Source of the DNA: Sipunculus nudus
Lineage: Eukaryota; Annelida; Sipuncula; Golfingiida; Sipunculidae
Assembly: GCA_026874595.1 (NCBI GenBank)
Contig: CM049310.1
Span: 87,643,056-87,707,055, forward strand
Length of the DNA stretch: 64,000 nt
Reading direction: 5' to 3'
The notes below the pieces were generated by a model that was given only the letters and a program-made list of their open reading frames with translations, was not told the DNA's origin and searched no databases. The position numbers and the translations under genes are program-made. This document shows positions 13,042 through 25,672 of this stretch, piece by piece; positions within the stretch are counted from its first letter, which is position 1, and each line of letters starts with the position of its first letter.

Positions 13042-14952
13042 GGGTTGTCACAATATCAGTTTTTGATATCATGATAATGCTATAAAATTAATTGGGGTAA
13101 CTTGTGATATCATTATATCAGTATCTGGCACAGCAACTCCAGCAGTTGTCATCATATCACAATTGTTTATGAGGCTGCCTCAATGCAGAATAATCCCAAG
13201 AGGAATGCAAATCTGTCAATCCGTGGAACATGGTCATTTTGAATGTACTGATAGTCCAATACCCATATATTTGTATCCGCCAAAACAAAGTTTTGCGGAT
13301 AATATGTTTTTTGACCGGGTTCTGCCGCCGCGGCGTTCATTTCCGGAGAACTCACCTGAGACTACTGGACGGATTTTTCCAAAACTTACACCAATTATTG
13401 GGTCAAATGTGAACTGGTGCCTAACCAATTGGCCTTGACCTCTGACATTTCCTCTCTGCCCAGCGTCCGTTTGTGCGTCTGTTTCCACACATAAACCCAC
13501 ATATTTCGGGAACCATTTGACCGATCAGGAAAAAAATTTTGTACAAATGTAGCCCTTGGATAGCTTTATAACATACACAAAAATGGTGGCGCCACCTGCA
13601 ACCATGTTTGCACAGTGTCCATCTGTTCAGTGATTTGACTAATTCACCTGAAATTCGGCATGCGTATACATCCTAGATAGCTTTCTTGATTTTATGACAT
13701 TCTGGTTCACGCTGCAGACATCCAAGCTCATATCTTAGGAACCGTTTGACCAATCAGGAAAAATTTTTTTACACAAATGTAGCCCTTGGATAGCTTTATA
13801 ACATACACAAAAATGGTGGCACCACCTGCAGCAATTTTTGCACAGCGTCCATCTGTTTGTCTGCATTGGGTTAAAATCACTCATATCTCTGCAGTGGTTT
13901 GACCAAATTACCTAAAATTAGGCATGCGTATACATCCTGCATAGCTTTCTTGATTTTATGACAGGTGGCACCACCTACATTCTGGTTCACACTGTTGAAA
14001 TTCATGCATATATCTCTGGACTCGTTCGACCAATCAGAAAAAATTTTTTACACAAATGTAGCCTTTGGATAGCTGTATAACATACACAAAAATGGTGGTG
14101 CCACCTGCAGCAATTTTTGCACAGCGTCCATCTGTTTGTCTGCTGTGGGATAAAATCACTCATATCTCTGCAGTGGTTTGACTTTTCCACATGAAATTTT
14201 GCATGTGTATACATCTTGGATAGTTTCTCGTTCAAATAACAGGTGGCGCCACCTACAATCATGTTTATGTGCCAGACATCTATTCAAATATGTAACACAT
14301 GTAACTCTTTTTCCCCTTGCCACTCAATCCATGCCTCACTTCACCCGTCCTACTCTGATTTTGGTGGATACACGTAGTATTCTAGTTTAATACAGGGTTG
14401 GCAGGTTTCTGTCCTGTACGGTAATTACTGGGTAATTACCGATATGGTAAAAATACTTTCTACCACAGGTAAAAATGGTGGATAGGTTAGAAACTCTCAT
14501 GGGAATTAAACAATATATAAAACATTTAATGATTAACATGCCAGTGCTCACATATTTTTGATATTATAATGATTAAATCAGTTTATAGGATTTTAATCAT
14601 TTCATGCAGATCATTGAAATAAATGTTGTCCTTGAAAATAAATAATTTTCTGAACGCATAAAGACTTTGGTGATGCCTCAAAACTCTTTTTGCACATGTC
14701 CAAAAAAGTTTTATTTGAAGCTTTGTTTCTACTTGTTAGGACACAGATATGGAAAGAACTAAAATATTAAATAATATAAAGAGTGTTTCCACGTGTACAG
14801 ACACAGATATGGCGCTGCACATGGCACCATATGCAGTGATTTCAGAATCCCTCCCATAATCCTAAAAAGGCATGTTTATGAACCAGAACTGTGGACAGAT
14901 ATGCATATATATCATGTTAATTGCAGTTGTTCGGTATTGTGACAATCCTAGA
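13042..14952. mobile_element. TIR element K, interrupted by G1
   Basis: TAGGGTTGTCACAATATC (13042) and GGTATTGTGACAATCCTA (about 14935-14952) are inverted ends with two differences. The interior contains nested element G1 (13274-14387) and an independent perfect hairpin CGGTAATTAC-TGG-GTAATTACCG at 14419-14441. The ends resemble hAT-type TIRs; no transposase is seen. Confidence 0.55.
13274..14387 (+). mobile_element. Element G1, nested in K
   Basis: Begins TATCCGCCAAAACAAAG paired with GTTTTGCGGATA and ends TTCTAGTT after GGTGGATACACGTAGT. Contains about three diverged units of the G repeat with GGTGGCGCCACC (for example 13585-13596). Closely related to G2 at 31761-33652. Confidence 0.7.
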
Positions 14953-15244
14953 TTTCAATTATTGTCCCATCCCAACTCTATATTATCAGTATACCGCGAT
15001 ACAGTAATTTGCATGTTGCATATCGATTATTTTCAATATTTTGTCAAACATCCTTGAAACTGACCTATTGTAGTAAAAATAAGACTTCTGTTACTATTTC
15101 AGACGTTTAAATTTGTTTCCAATCCATGAGAAAACACAGCCCAAAATCAGGGGCATAGCCAGGATTGAGGGAGGGGAGGGGGGCCATGATCAGTGGAAGA
15201 GCCAGAGTCACTATGAAAAAAGTAATATATACGTGAATATGCAC

Positions 15245-15300
<56 letters not shown>

Positions 15301-16260
15301 CTATTATTAATAATATTATTATTACTATACATTATATATTTTAGTGAAAATAGTGAAGTTTTTATGAAAATATGATTTTTTTTTTAAATTTTCAATTATG
15401 AACCAAACTTTCATTCAGGTTAGTTACAGGTACATGGGGAGGGTATGGGAGGGGGATGCAAATTTTGGAAAATGTTTTGAATATGCAATGTAAAGAGAAC
15501 ATTTTGAGGCAATTTTTACAAATAATGAGGATTTCCTGTTCCTGAAAAAATGTTAACTTATGTCTTTGCGTTATGTAGTCAAACTGTAGAGAGGTTCAAT
15601 ATTTAATATTTATATTTCTTCAAAATTAAGATATAAAATTTTAACCATTACCAAACAAGTCAATGGCGCAAAGGTGGATTTATGTTTGAAAATTGCAAAA
15701 TATTATCTTTTAAATGTAATGCTTGGAGTGAAATAACTGATATGTTGAAGTCTTATGTTAAACTTTGCATTTTACTGGGTTTCCTGGTCTCGACAGCACA
15801 CAGGACTTCTAAGTACACAGACCACAAGTTCGAGTACCGGTATTCACTCCCGAGGCAGCGGAATATTGTGCTTCTAAAGAAGCTACTGATTTTCCATATA
15901 GGTATTAGGCCTATAGGTAAAGCGCTGTCTAAAGAGCGTAGTACCCGTATCACAAGAGTCGTGCAGAAGATTTTTCAAGGTCGACCCCAACCAGGGCATG
16001 TTGTTCTGCAGTTGTTCTGCAGCTGTTCATAAATATCCTTATACTCAACTAATAAATTTGAAAGTAATAAACTGCAGATAACTTTAATAAGATCTAATTA
16101 ATAATTAATAAAAACGAAATGGAATCACGAAAATTGGGAAATTAGATAAGAGGAGAGATATTGCAGCTCAACAGGGGGCCGCGCACTTAAGGCGCCCCCT
16201 CTGGATCTTGCCACGGATTGCAAAGGCAATATAATGCATATATATATATATGTAAATATA

Positions 16261-16310
<50 letters not shown>

Positions 16311-16654
16311 TATATATATATATTGGATTAAGTGAAATTCCGAAAGGACGGTGAGCACTGGATGCAACCAGGGGGGTGGCTTTAAAGCCTGCCATTCACC
16401 AACCTTTGCTATAGAATCATTTGTTTCTGGCTTACGCTCCATACATATTAATGAACTTTAGGTAGTTCCTGTTAAGAACAGTTCTTATAATGCCTATGTG
16501 ATGGATATATGAGCTTGTTAATCTTCAAATTGCTAGTAAACAAGGTACATGTGCCAATGTTGACAAACAGAAAAATCATGTAAGTTGAAGTAACTAAAGG
16601 TGGTTAGTTGAATACGTGTTGAAGACGAAAGGTCATTTGCAAAACTCTGATATG
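14953..16654. other. Upstream sequence with two (TA)n arrays, no gene
   Basis: (TA)n arrays lie at 15247-15299 and 16236-16325. A GGGGCATAGCCAGGATTGAG stretch (15149) and GGCGCCCCCTCTGGATCTTG (16189) look like fragments of known-style invertebrate repeats but have no full copy here. Confidence 0.45.
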
Positions 16655-16855
16655 TCTCTAGTATGGTTTGATTATTTTGGCGCCCCCTCCACATGTTAAA
16701 TTACTTAAAAACAAGTGGATTTAAACAAAACAAACAACCTCAGTGCCATGGGATTGGTGTTTTCTGGCCTATCTTCATTAAAGATTTAAGGAATTATCTT
16801 TAATTTAGAGCTTAAAGTAATAGACATCAGATATTGCAATAGGCCCCTTTAAGAT
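16655..16855 (+). repeat. Dispersed repeat H, copy 2
   Basis: GGTTTGATTATTTTGGCGCC...ACAAGTGGATTTAAACAAAA...GTTTTCTGGCCTATCTTC, similar to 9761-9925 and, inverted, to 56855-56935. Confidence 0.6.
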
Positions 16856-18925
16856 GGGGTTATTTCTTGATAAGTATTTCCATACTTTTATTTAAATCAT
16901 TTTAGCATCAATCTTGAGTACTGTTCAGTAACTGAAATATCAATATTCAGATAGTATGTTGTACATAAGAATTCTTTGAGTCATTAATAAATCAATAACT
17001 GTTTAATCAGCAATGTACTTAACAATCAGCTTAACACTGTAATCCTAAGTATAAGGTCACTTTTTATCAATATGTTCAATACTGAAGAAAAGTCGTGCCA
17101 CACTTGTGGCTCTAAATGTTTTATGGTTATATATATATATATATACCTGTTCAGTGTATATTGATTGTTACCTTTTTTAACACATAAAGGTGACTTTGTG
17201 ATAGATGATTAGTTTACTGACACTGGTAAGCAAACAAATAATTCTGAATATTACTCGAGGATGTCTACATGATACATTTATTATTTTGGATGTATTTTAA
17301 AACTTTGGATTCTGAATTGTATGGGAAGGGGGGGGGGGGGTAATTGTCATAGAAATTGTGTGTAGCTTTTTTCCATTAAATTAAAACCTCCACCATCCTT
17401 TCATATATCATAGCTGTTTCAAAAACCTAGCCTGTCGTCACTTTGCGTTGAGTGATGATGGGGGCCTACAATACTGTCCAAGTTAACATTGACCTATTGA
17501 TAATTAATGCTTTATAAAAAGTATAGAAAATGACATAACCTATTTATTTTTTAAATATGACTGGTTAAATCTTATTTTCTGAAGAAAAAATATTCAGTTC
17601 TACCTGGGGTTGAGTAAAACTTAGATTTGAGCAGTGTTTGGCTTACAATTATTTCTATTAAAATATGTCTGCACATAAACTGATATATGTGGACTTGCTC
17701 TCTTTCTCTTTCTCATATAATTATGTTAAAATGGCATTTTGAACTGCTTGTCTTGTTTAAACAATAAACATATGTTAGAGTAACATCATCAGTAAAGTTG
17801 GTAAACAGCACCAGAAACTATTCAGGAGTGGTAAATCCATACAGTTTCAACCCCACAAATCATGTTTCATGTCAAAACCAAAAATATTTTGACCCACAGA
17901 CTCTCTTGTATCCACAGTATTTGTGACTCCAGTTCCTGTATACTGAATAGAGAAATGTCATAAATACACTCATAGGCTAAATATGCCTGAGTACTTATAG
18001 GTGAGCAAATGGGGTGAGAAATTGTATAGCCTTTGTTCAACTCTGAGCTGACTGAGTCTTGCATGGAGGTTTTCGCTCCAGGTGTAGGTCTAATTATTAT
18101 TGTGGAAATGACATTCCTGCATAGGTTATAGGGCTTTCTATCCTCAGTATTGAAATGAATACAAAAATGAATGTTCCAAATTCAGATCATTATAGACTAG
18201 TGATAGGCTGATGATCTATTAAAATTGATGATTGGTTGATTGATGCAAAATTATCTGATCATTGATCTTGAAGTGTATTAATCGATTTACACAGAATTTA
18301 CAAGTTACTATAGAATAGGCTTTGTGATGTGGAAATGTTTGCTTTCAATTCATACAAGCAACTGCAAAGTCTGTGCTTACAGATAACTGTATAACAAAGG
18401 TTACTACACATTGGCTATAGGCTTTTTACATATATTTGGAAACATGTAGGCCTGTATATGGATTGAGGTGAACTAAAGGTCTGTATATGGTCAGAAATTA
18501 CACAATCTTTAAAAAAAAAATTCTGAATATTTGATGGCAGAGATCAACCTACAAAAATCAATGGCTGCAACCAGAAACACAAAAATTTTGTTCTACATGA
18601 TTATTTTGCAACAATAAAAATGTCTGATGTTTCTTTTGTTAATAGTATTTCTCTTTAGCAATTACACAGATAAACATGTAAGTAATTTAAGATAGAGGTA
18701 TTACAATGTGATTTTAGTTCCTCGAAAGAGAAAATTACTATCTTAAGATAAGTTAAGATTCAGGTCTTTGTATAAAGGTATATGTTGGACCCACTTGCCC
18801 AGTGTGACAAGTTGAAGCCCACTTCGGTTGTCCTACCACCATTTTCTAGAACTTTTACTTGCCCTGGGCAAGTGGTTAAATATTTATGTTGAGCCCTGAA
18901 ATTTAACCTCTCTATTATCTTGTAG
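16856..18925. other. Upstream or 5' UTR-intron sequence, nothing recognised
   Basis: Contains (TA)n at 17130-17146 and a G13 run at 17328-17340. A stretch at 18190-18295 rich in TTGATGATTGG/TAATCGATTTA resembles the inner ends of element J. No promoter could be identified. Confidence 0.45.
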
Positions 18926-18961
18926 ACTTTAACGATGAGAACAGATTGATACGGAGGTAGC
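18926..18961 (+). other. OSBPL1A: 5' untranslated part of exon 1, with probable upstream splice acceptor
   Basis: A pyrimidine-rich tract ending in TTGTAG at 18925 precedes 36 bases of leader and the ATG at 18962. A TAG two bases before the ATG closes the reading frame upstream or nearby. This suggests that at least one non-coding exon lies further upstream, but I could not find it; a transcription start within this exon is the alternative. Confidence 0.45.
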
Positions 18962-19112
18962 ATGACAGATAGACAAGAGGAGGACGGCTGGATGGACGAG
19001 GACCCAGCCCTGGTTCTGCTGGCCAGCGCCAGGAACGGTGACGTGAATGCTGTAGAAGCACTGCTACAACAGGTGGAAGAAGGGCTAAAACAGCTCAGCC
19101 TAAACTGTACTG
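18962..19112 (+). CDS. OSBPL1A: ORP1L exon 1: N-terminus and first ankyrin-like helices (residues 1-50)
   Basis: Starts MTDRQEEDGW and contains LLASARNGDVNAVEALL, which aligns with the HARNGN...VRQLL helix pair at the start of vertebrate ORP1L. The exon ends ...LNCT plus one base, before a donor reading GTCCGT at 19113. Joined to exon 2 it gives NCTGKSKSNLGW, matching the vertebrate NCKGRSKSNLGW and so fixing the donor. The ATG is the first in frame after the leader; a second methionine at residue 11 is possible. The first 14 residues are more acidic than the vertebrate start. A mobile element (E1) begins only 27 bases after the donor. Confidence 0.9.
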
Positions 19113-19139
19113 GTCCGTACATATATTTAGAAGATTTTT

Positions 19140-22100
19140 ATGCCCCGGCCACTTTGTGGCCGGGGCATATAGTTTTACCCATGTCCATCATTCCGTCCTT
19201 CCGTCCTTCCGAAATAAAACAGTTGTACGGACTTTTTTTCGCAATGCCTACAGATATTGGCCTGATTTTTGGTGTGTGGGCAGATAATGACCAGTTACAG
19301 ATTGAGTTCGCGTTTCGTCCCGGGTTGACCTACTTTTGACCGTTTTACGGCTCCTAAACTTAGAAAATTTCATGAAAAATAGAAATTTTCATGACAAATA
19401 CACTTGTACAGACTTTTCTTCACAGTGCCTGCAGATATTGGCCTGATTTCTGGTGTGTGGGCAGATAATGACCAGTTACAGATCGAGTTCGCGTTTTGTC
19501 CCATTTGACCTACTTTTGACTGTTTTACGGCTCCTGAACATAGAAAATTTCATGAAAATATAAATTTTCATGACAAATACACATGTACGGACTTTTTTTT
19601 GCAATGCCTGCAGATATTGGCCCGATTTATTGTGTGTAGGCAGATAATGACCAGTTACAGATCGAGTTCGCGTTTTGTTCTGGTTGACCTACTTTTGACC
19701 GTTTTACGGCTCCTTAACTTGGAAAATTTCATGAAAAATAGAAATTTTCATGACAAATACACATGTACGGACTTTTTTTTGCAATACCTGCAGATATTGG
19801 CCTCATTAGCTCAGCTGATTATAAGTCATCTGAGCTATAGTCATGGTCCATTGTCCGTCGTCCGTCTGTCTGTCTGTCCGTCCGTCCGTCCGTCCGTCTG
19901 TCTGTCTGTCCGTCTGGATGTCCGTCCGTAAGACTGGCACGTTTCAACACCGTTGGACCTACGAATCTGAATTTCGGCATACAGTTAGATGTCCCCATAA
20001 TCTCCTACCATGCCAAAAATTGGGTCAATAGGACTTCGTTCCTTTGAGATATTAAGGAAAAACCTCAATTTTTTATTAGAAATCTATTTTCACACTTCAG
20101 GACTGCCTAATATCAAAACCACTCATCTGGTTTTCTTCATATTTACCATAAATATTCCTCTATATAGTTCCTATGTACATGCCAGATATTAAGTCAGCAT
20201 TATATAATTTAAAAAAGTTATTGGCCCAAACATAATGCACTTTGTAAAAAAATCAGGAAGATATTTTGTCACTTAAGACCCAAAGTGTTAAAGGTAGGGA
20301 CTTTTTTCCAGTAATACAACTTTAATTAATCAAAATTTAATTGTATACCAAAAATTAGATCAAAATCTGTTAAATTTTTTTAAATATTGGCAAAAATATA
20401 AAATTGGTACCTTAAATTTTGCCCAACTTTGGCCATGGCACGTTTTTTCCTGTAAGTACTGTGGATTTAATTTTCACAGCATGTATACATAAGGATTTAA
20501 TCTGTTAAAATCTGAAATTTGAAAATAAAAGCTGCAAAATTAGGCTAGTTATTGAATTTTTTGGGAGGCTCTTGTTGTATTCCCTTACATTGACAAGCAG
20601 TCCACTTTGATGACTGTAGGTCATTCAGTGCACATCTCTATGCTCCCCAGGCTGTTGACATAATTTTAGATGTCCCCAAAATCTCCTACCATACCCAAAA
20701 TTGGGTCATTAGGACTTTGTTCCTTCGAGATATTAAGGAAAAAACTCCGTTTTCCATAAAAAAAGCCATTGTTACACTTCAAGGCTGCCTAATATCAAAA
20801 CCACTGATCTGTTTTTGATCGTATTTAGTATTCACATTCTTTTATACATTTTCTATGAACATACCAAAAATTAGGTCAGTATTGATTATTATTTTGAAGT
20901 TATGGGCCAAAACATAATGCAATTTTTTAAAAAATCAGGAAATATATTTACTCACATGAGAATTGCTGAACCTAGAGACCTTTTTTCAGGAATATAACTT
21001 TATTTAATCAAAATTCAATTGTTTACCCAAAATTAGATCTGAATTTTGCAAATTTTTCAAGTTATTAGCATAAATAAAAAACAATACCTTAAATTTTGTC
21101 CAACTTTGGCACTGTTGATTTAATTTTTCCAGCATATACGCATAAGGATTTAATCTTTTAAAATCTGAACTTTCAAAAGAAATTGATTGGAATGAATAGC
21201 TTTTATTCATGTTTTCACACACCATGTCAAGTGTTGTTTACATCTAGCCCACCTAGTAGTACAGCCTTCACTTGCATTATGTAACCCACCCCAGGCAGCT
21301 TACCTTGGCCCAGCTTGGCCACTACTAGCAGGCTTCCCCTCGCCCTGCCCTCATCCCCCCCCCCCCCCCCAGCTGGTGCATAAACTAGATGAATGTTATA
21401 ATTTTTCTGTATTTTATTTTATTCTTGGACATGCTACATTTTACATTTTGTATTGAACCACCAGGGTTACAATGATTAAAGTGTACATTTAATTGTGTCC
21501 ACATAGTGGTGTATTGCTGAGAAAGTCTGGATGTTCATGAGATAAGTAATTCCTTACTTCAGAAGAGTAAAAACTTCACCAGGTGTGAAATTGACTATTA
21601 ATTCCAGTAATTAATTAAAACTGGGATAGTAATTAGCACAATGATATTGTTTGTCCCTCATTCAACCAACAGTGTGTATACTTTATTTGAAAAGATGTTT
21701 TATTTTGTCAAATTTACTTTTATTTTATTTTGGTGAATAAAATTAAGCATGTCCTGAAAACTCCAGTATGCAAAACATTTTAATAGTGATTCAAGGAATA
21801 TTCTTGTAGATGCCATGTTGTGGCATTATTTTCTTATAAAATCAGTTAAAACATTTATGATTTAAAAATAATAAAATATATGTGTATGCATAATATGACC
21901 CAATATTTTATACTCTGTATATATAATGATTGCAACTTTTGCAACAATTCTAATATTTTAACTTATATTTTCAGGTTTTTTAATTAAAAATTTATAAACC
22001 TGTAAATATAAAAATGATACAGATAAAAACTTCTTAATGGAAAAAGTGGATCTGCTTAAAAAAATAGGATTATATATAAACTTAAATGCATTATACTCCT

Positions 22101-23670
22101 TAAAGTGAAATAAAGGTATTAGTCCATTCTGTCCACTTGCCTGTCCATCTGTAAATTTTCGTATGCAACACAGTATCTCAAAACTTTTACTGTTTTTCTT
22201 CATGACAGTCTTGTCAGAGTGTTAGTTTGCAATCATATATTTAGAACTTTACTATAACCAAGTAGGAGGGCCCCTTTCCTCTTAGCTTTTCATATTCTTA
22301 TATAAATGAAAAACATTACAATAGAATATTTCTACATCCACCTTCGTGCTGCCCTCACTTTTCCCTTCTCCGAACCCCATCCCAAAGTCAGCCTCAGTAA
22401 GCAAGAACAAGATGAATCAGATATATTCATACTTTAATATTTTGTATAACTATTCGTCCATAGGTACCTATGTACATGCCAGAAATTATGTCAATGTTGT
22501 GTAATATGTAGACATAGTGGGCATCACAATAATGTACCTTGTCAAGACTAAAGAGATATTTGTCATACAGTCACATATTCATAAATCACTTCATCAGCAT
22601 AGTTAATCATAACATCATATCTGTCAAATTGAACGCTTGCAGACTACCATACACTTTAGATCCTTCAACAAATAGCCTTATCATCTACTACTGCTTATTA
22701 CTGCTGTCATTGCATTCATATTTGCTCAAATATATCACAATTTTCAACCCCTCCTAAATAAATAAAAAATAAACCACTTTATTTGACTCTATTAATCCAT
22801 CAGTCAGGTAATTTCATTTATCATTTACTCACATATTACATTACATTCCTTTATAATAGCCCAACATGTACATGATATTCATAAGCTTTATCGACTCGAT
22901 ATAGTATCACAGTGGAGAAACATTTATAGTCCAATCACGATCAGCTGAGCGGCGTGACCCATGGGTCCCTTGTTTTTGGTGTGTGGGCGGATAATCACCA
23001 GTTACAGATTGAGTTCATGTTCTGTCCCAGTTGACCTACTTTTGACCGTTTCACGGTGGTCTAACATAGAAAATTTTATAAAAAAAGTGCACATGTACGG
23101 ACTTTTTTTCGCAATGCCTGCAGATACGGGCTTGATTTTTGGTGTGTAGGCAGATATTGACCAGTTACAGATCAAGTTCTTGTTTTGTCTCTTTTGAGCT
23201 ACTTTTGACCATTTGACTGCTCCTGAACATAGAAAGTTTCATGAAAAATAGAAATTTTCATAACAAATGCATATGTACCAACTTTTTTTCCTCAATACCT
23301 GCAGATACCACCCTGATTTTTTATGTGTGAGCAGATAATGACAGTTGCAGATCGATATTGCGTTTCATCCCGGTTGACCTACTTTTCATTGTCTTACGGC
23401 TCCTAAACATACAAAATTTCATGAAAGACAGAAATTTTTATGGAAAATGCACATGTATGGACTTTTTTTCACAGTGCCTGCAGATACTGGCCTGATTTTT
23501 GGTGTGTTGCTTGATAATGACCCGTGACAGATTGAGTTTGCATTTTGCCCTTGTTGACCTACTTTTGACCATATAACACCTCCTGAACTCAAAAATTTTT
23601 TTCAAAATTTAACAAATGTTTCTAATTTTCTCCAGGCGGGGGCATTCGTGTCGTTCCGACACATCTAGTT
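19140..23670 (+). mobile_element. Element E1: HINE-like element with 180-bp internal repeats, interrupted by D1
   Basis: The 5' end is a near-perfect 31-base hairpin (19139-19169; arms TATGCCCCGGCCAC and its complement). The 3' end has GGCGGGGGCAT (23635-23645), complementary to the 5' ATGCCCC motif, then hairpin GTGTCG-TTC-CGACAC (23648-23662) and terminal ATCTAGTT. Inside are units of about 180 bp (CAGATATTGG at 19251, 19432, 19611, 19791), which stop at D1 and resume at 22975. It starts 27 bases after the exon 1 donor, in a T-run. Architecture fits non-autonomous Helentron-type elements; no coding capacity is seen. Confidence 0.75.
19808..22974 (+). mobile_element. Element D1: HINE-like element nested in E1
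   Basis: Begins AGCTCAGCTGAT with a stem formed with CTGAGCT at about 19831, followed by TCCG/TCTG repeats (19860-19925). Ends CAGCTGAGC (22942-22950, complement of the start), palindrome GACCCATGGGTC (22956-22967) and CCTTGTT. E1 sequence reads GGCCT-ATT before it and TTTGGTGTG after it, so removing D1 restores the E1 repeat GGCCTGATTTTTGGTGTG. Insertion was therefore inside a T-run with little or no target duplication. The interior is AT-rich with two diverged copies of one block (about 19950-20420 and 20640-21130). Confidence 0.75.
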
Positions 23671-23760
23671 ATTATTATTCTTTCCAGTTTATCATACACA
23701 TCTTGGACATTAGCACATTTAAAAAGTTACCTCAAGTATAAATTTTAAATCAGTTGAGGT

Positions 23761-23925
23761 ACAATGGAACCTGTCTGAAAGACCCAACTGTTTAATAAGA
23801 CCACCTGTCAATTAAGACCACCCTTGAGTGAACCGAGCATTCACAATAGTTATAACTGACTTGTCAAATAATACCACCTATGAATTAAGACCACTTTTGG
23901 CTGGTACACAGGTATCACTGTAATT
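23761..23925 (+). repeat. Dispersed repeat A, copy 2
   Basis: Contains GGAACCTGTCTGAAAGACC, AATAAGACCACCTGTCAATT and a second TAACTGACTTGTC...ACCACC block. The same blocks occur at 1-93 (partial, cut by the window edge) and at 54308-54495. No coding content. A weaker relative (ACCTCACCTTGTGACCACC) lies near 24429. Confidence 0.7.
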
Positions 23926-24201
23926 GCATTGCTAGTGAAACCTTAACTTCATTGATCAAATTTATTAACTAAAATGGTTATAGAGGTAATATTGCTTTAG
24001 AAATAGCAGTGCATGGTTAATAATTAAGAATTAATAGTGTATTTTACAGAATAACATGATTTATCTGTGAAATGTAAGAGACAAAGATTAAGATTATTGT
24101 TGTTTATAGTGTGATGTTAGGCAGTTGATACTTTATTCAGTTTAATACCCATGAGTGAATCCTGGTAAACCTGTAATGAAGTATCATATACTGTGTTTCA
24201 G

Positions 24202-24287
24202 GGAAATCCAAAGCTAATCTGGGATGGACACCATTACATCTGGCAGCATACTTTGGTCATTTACAAGTAGCAGAGCTTCTTCTAGAG
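24202..24287 (+). CDS. OSBPL1A: ORP1L exon 2: ankyrin repeat 1 (residues 51-79)
   Basis: Acceptor TGTTTCAG at 24194-24201, donor GTATTA at 24288. Enters in phase 1 and completes glycine 51. It encodes KSKSNLGW followed by TPLHLAAYFGHLQVAELLLE, a near-canonical ankyrin repeat with the TPLH turn and the two helices. KSKSNLGWTPLHLA is one of the most conserved stretches of the family and is the main basis for naming the gene. In vertebrate ORP1L this region contributes to Rab7 binding. Confidence 0.95.
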
Positions 24288-25178
24288 GTATTAATACTTG
24301 TGATCACATTTCAGCCCCCTTCCACGAGCACATGACGTGACAATGCTATCTATGAATAAGTCCTAGTCCAAATGAATTAGTGAATTTGTTGTTTACCACA
24401 CCGTGGTTGTATGAAAATACTGTAAAACCTCACCTTGTGACCACCTAGGTTATGCAACCACCTCAAAATATTGACAGATTTATCACGGTCCCAATTTTCT
24501 TTGCTCTCTTTATCAGACCTAGCTTAGACGAAGTTTCATTGTATATGTGAGGCTCTTCACAAAAATCAGAACCATATCTCCCCTCCCCAGGGGAGACATA
24601 GCTATCGTCGTCTGTGTCATCTTTTGTGAACGAGATAACTTTTGAACCACTTGAGATTTGTTCATAGATTTATATACAAATTGTTTATACCAAAATCTTG
24701 GATGTATTAAAAAAACAGTTACCTTGAATTTCATCTTCAAGGTAAGATCAGTGAAATAGTTAATTTGTGAACACAATAACTTTAAAATTACTCAGTATTT
24801 TGTGGTGAAATTTGATACATGAATTGGTACTTACCTTAATCTCAGATGAGTTCAAAAATTAGTGACCTTTACCTTCATCTTTAAGGTAAAATCTTCATAA
24901 ATCTAGGATTTTTGTGAACTCCAAACTTTTTGTGAACTCCATATTTTCCCCCCTTAAAGTTGGGGATGGGAGGCCCATAGGTACAGATGACTTATCTGTT
25001 TTTGTATCACAGAAACACACTTATAGGGTACAGTTTATAGGGTAAAGGAGTAATTTGTAGTTCACCTATCAGTCTCCAGATGGCAGCACAAGCAATTAAA
25101 GTGGGTGGCATTATTTGATATGCAGTCTCTTTCTCATTTAAAGTCAGAGCTCAGAATACTGAAGATTGTATTTTATAG
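24288..25178. other. OSBPL1A: Intron 2, no recognised repeat or gene
   Basis: An 891-base AT-rich intron. Apart from the weak repeat-A relative near 24429 I see nothing else in it. A short palindromic CCCCTCCCCAGGGG-type patch at about 24580-24596 is the only local structure. Confidence 0.6.
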
Positions 25179-25253
25179 AAAGGTGCAGAAGTTGACGTCC
25201 TGAACAATGAAGGAGACAGCCCGCTCCACAAGGCAGCGTACACAGACAGACAG
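25179..25253 (+). CDS. OSBPL1A: ORP1L exon 3: ankyrin repeats 1/2 junction (residues 80-104)
   Basis: Acceptor TTTTATAG ends at 25178; donor GTCAGT at 25254; phase 0 at both ends. Encodes KGAEVDVLNNEGDSPLHKAA and then YTDRQ. GAEVDVLN ends repeat 1 and GDSPLHKAAYTDRQ begins repeat 2, matching GAEVNVLNDMGDTPLHRAA in the vertebrate protein. The exon is 75 bases, a multiple of three, so skipping it would not shift the frame but would break two ankyrin repeats. Confidence 0.95.
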
Positions 25254-25672
25254 GTCAGTGAGTTTAAAATCTTCATGTGAAACTGGTAAAATCAGAGTGT
25301 ATGATTTATTAAAATTCATTTCTTATAAAAAAATTATCTCCTATATTTTCCTATATTTTCCAGCATTGTGTTTCAGATATAATTGTTATCACTTGATGAT
25401 TATTATTATATAAACATTTTATTATTGAAAACTTGGCAGCTCTTATTTCTTGAACTATACTTACAAGTGTTGCAGTAATTCAAGTAGAGCCATCTAAATC
25501 AATAAAACAGACCTTTAGATGCTCCCTGGAGAATGCATGGTCATCTTAATTTACCATGTAAACCACAAGTGAACAGGGAAAACTCCTATACTTTTGCTAT
25601 ATCTTTGGTTAAAAAGTCTTTTAAACTCCTATATTTTTGTCTCAGGCCCTTCTCTAAAATTCCTAAATTTTT

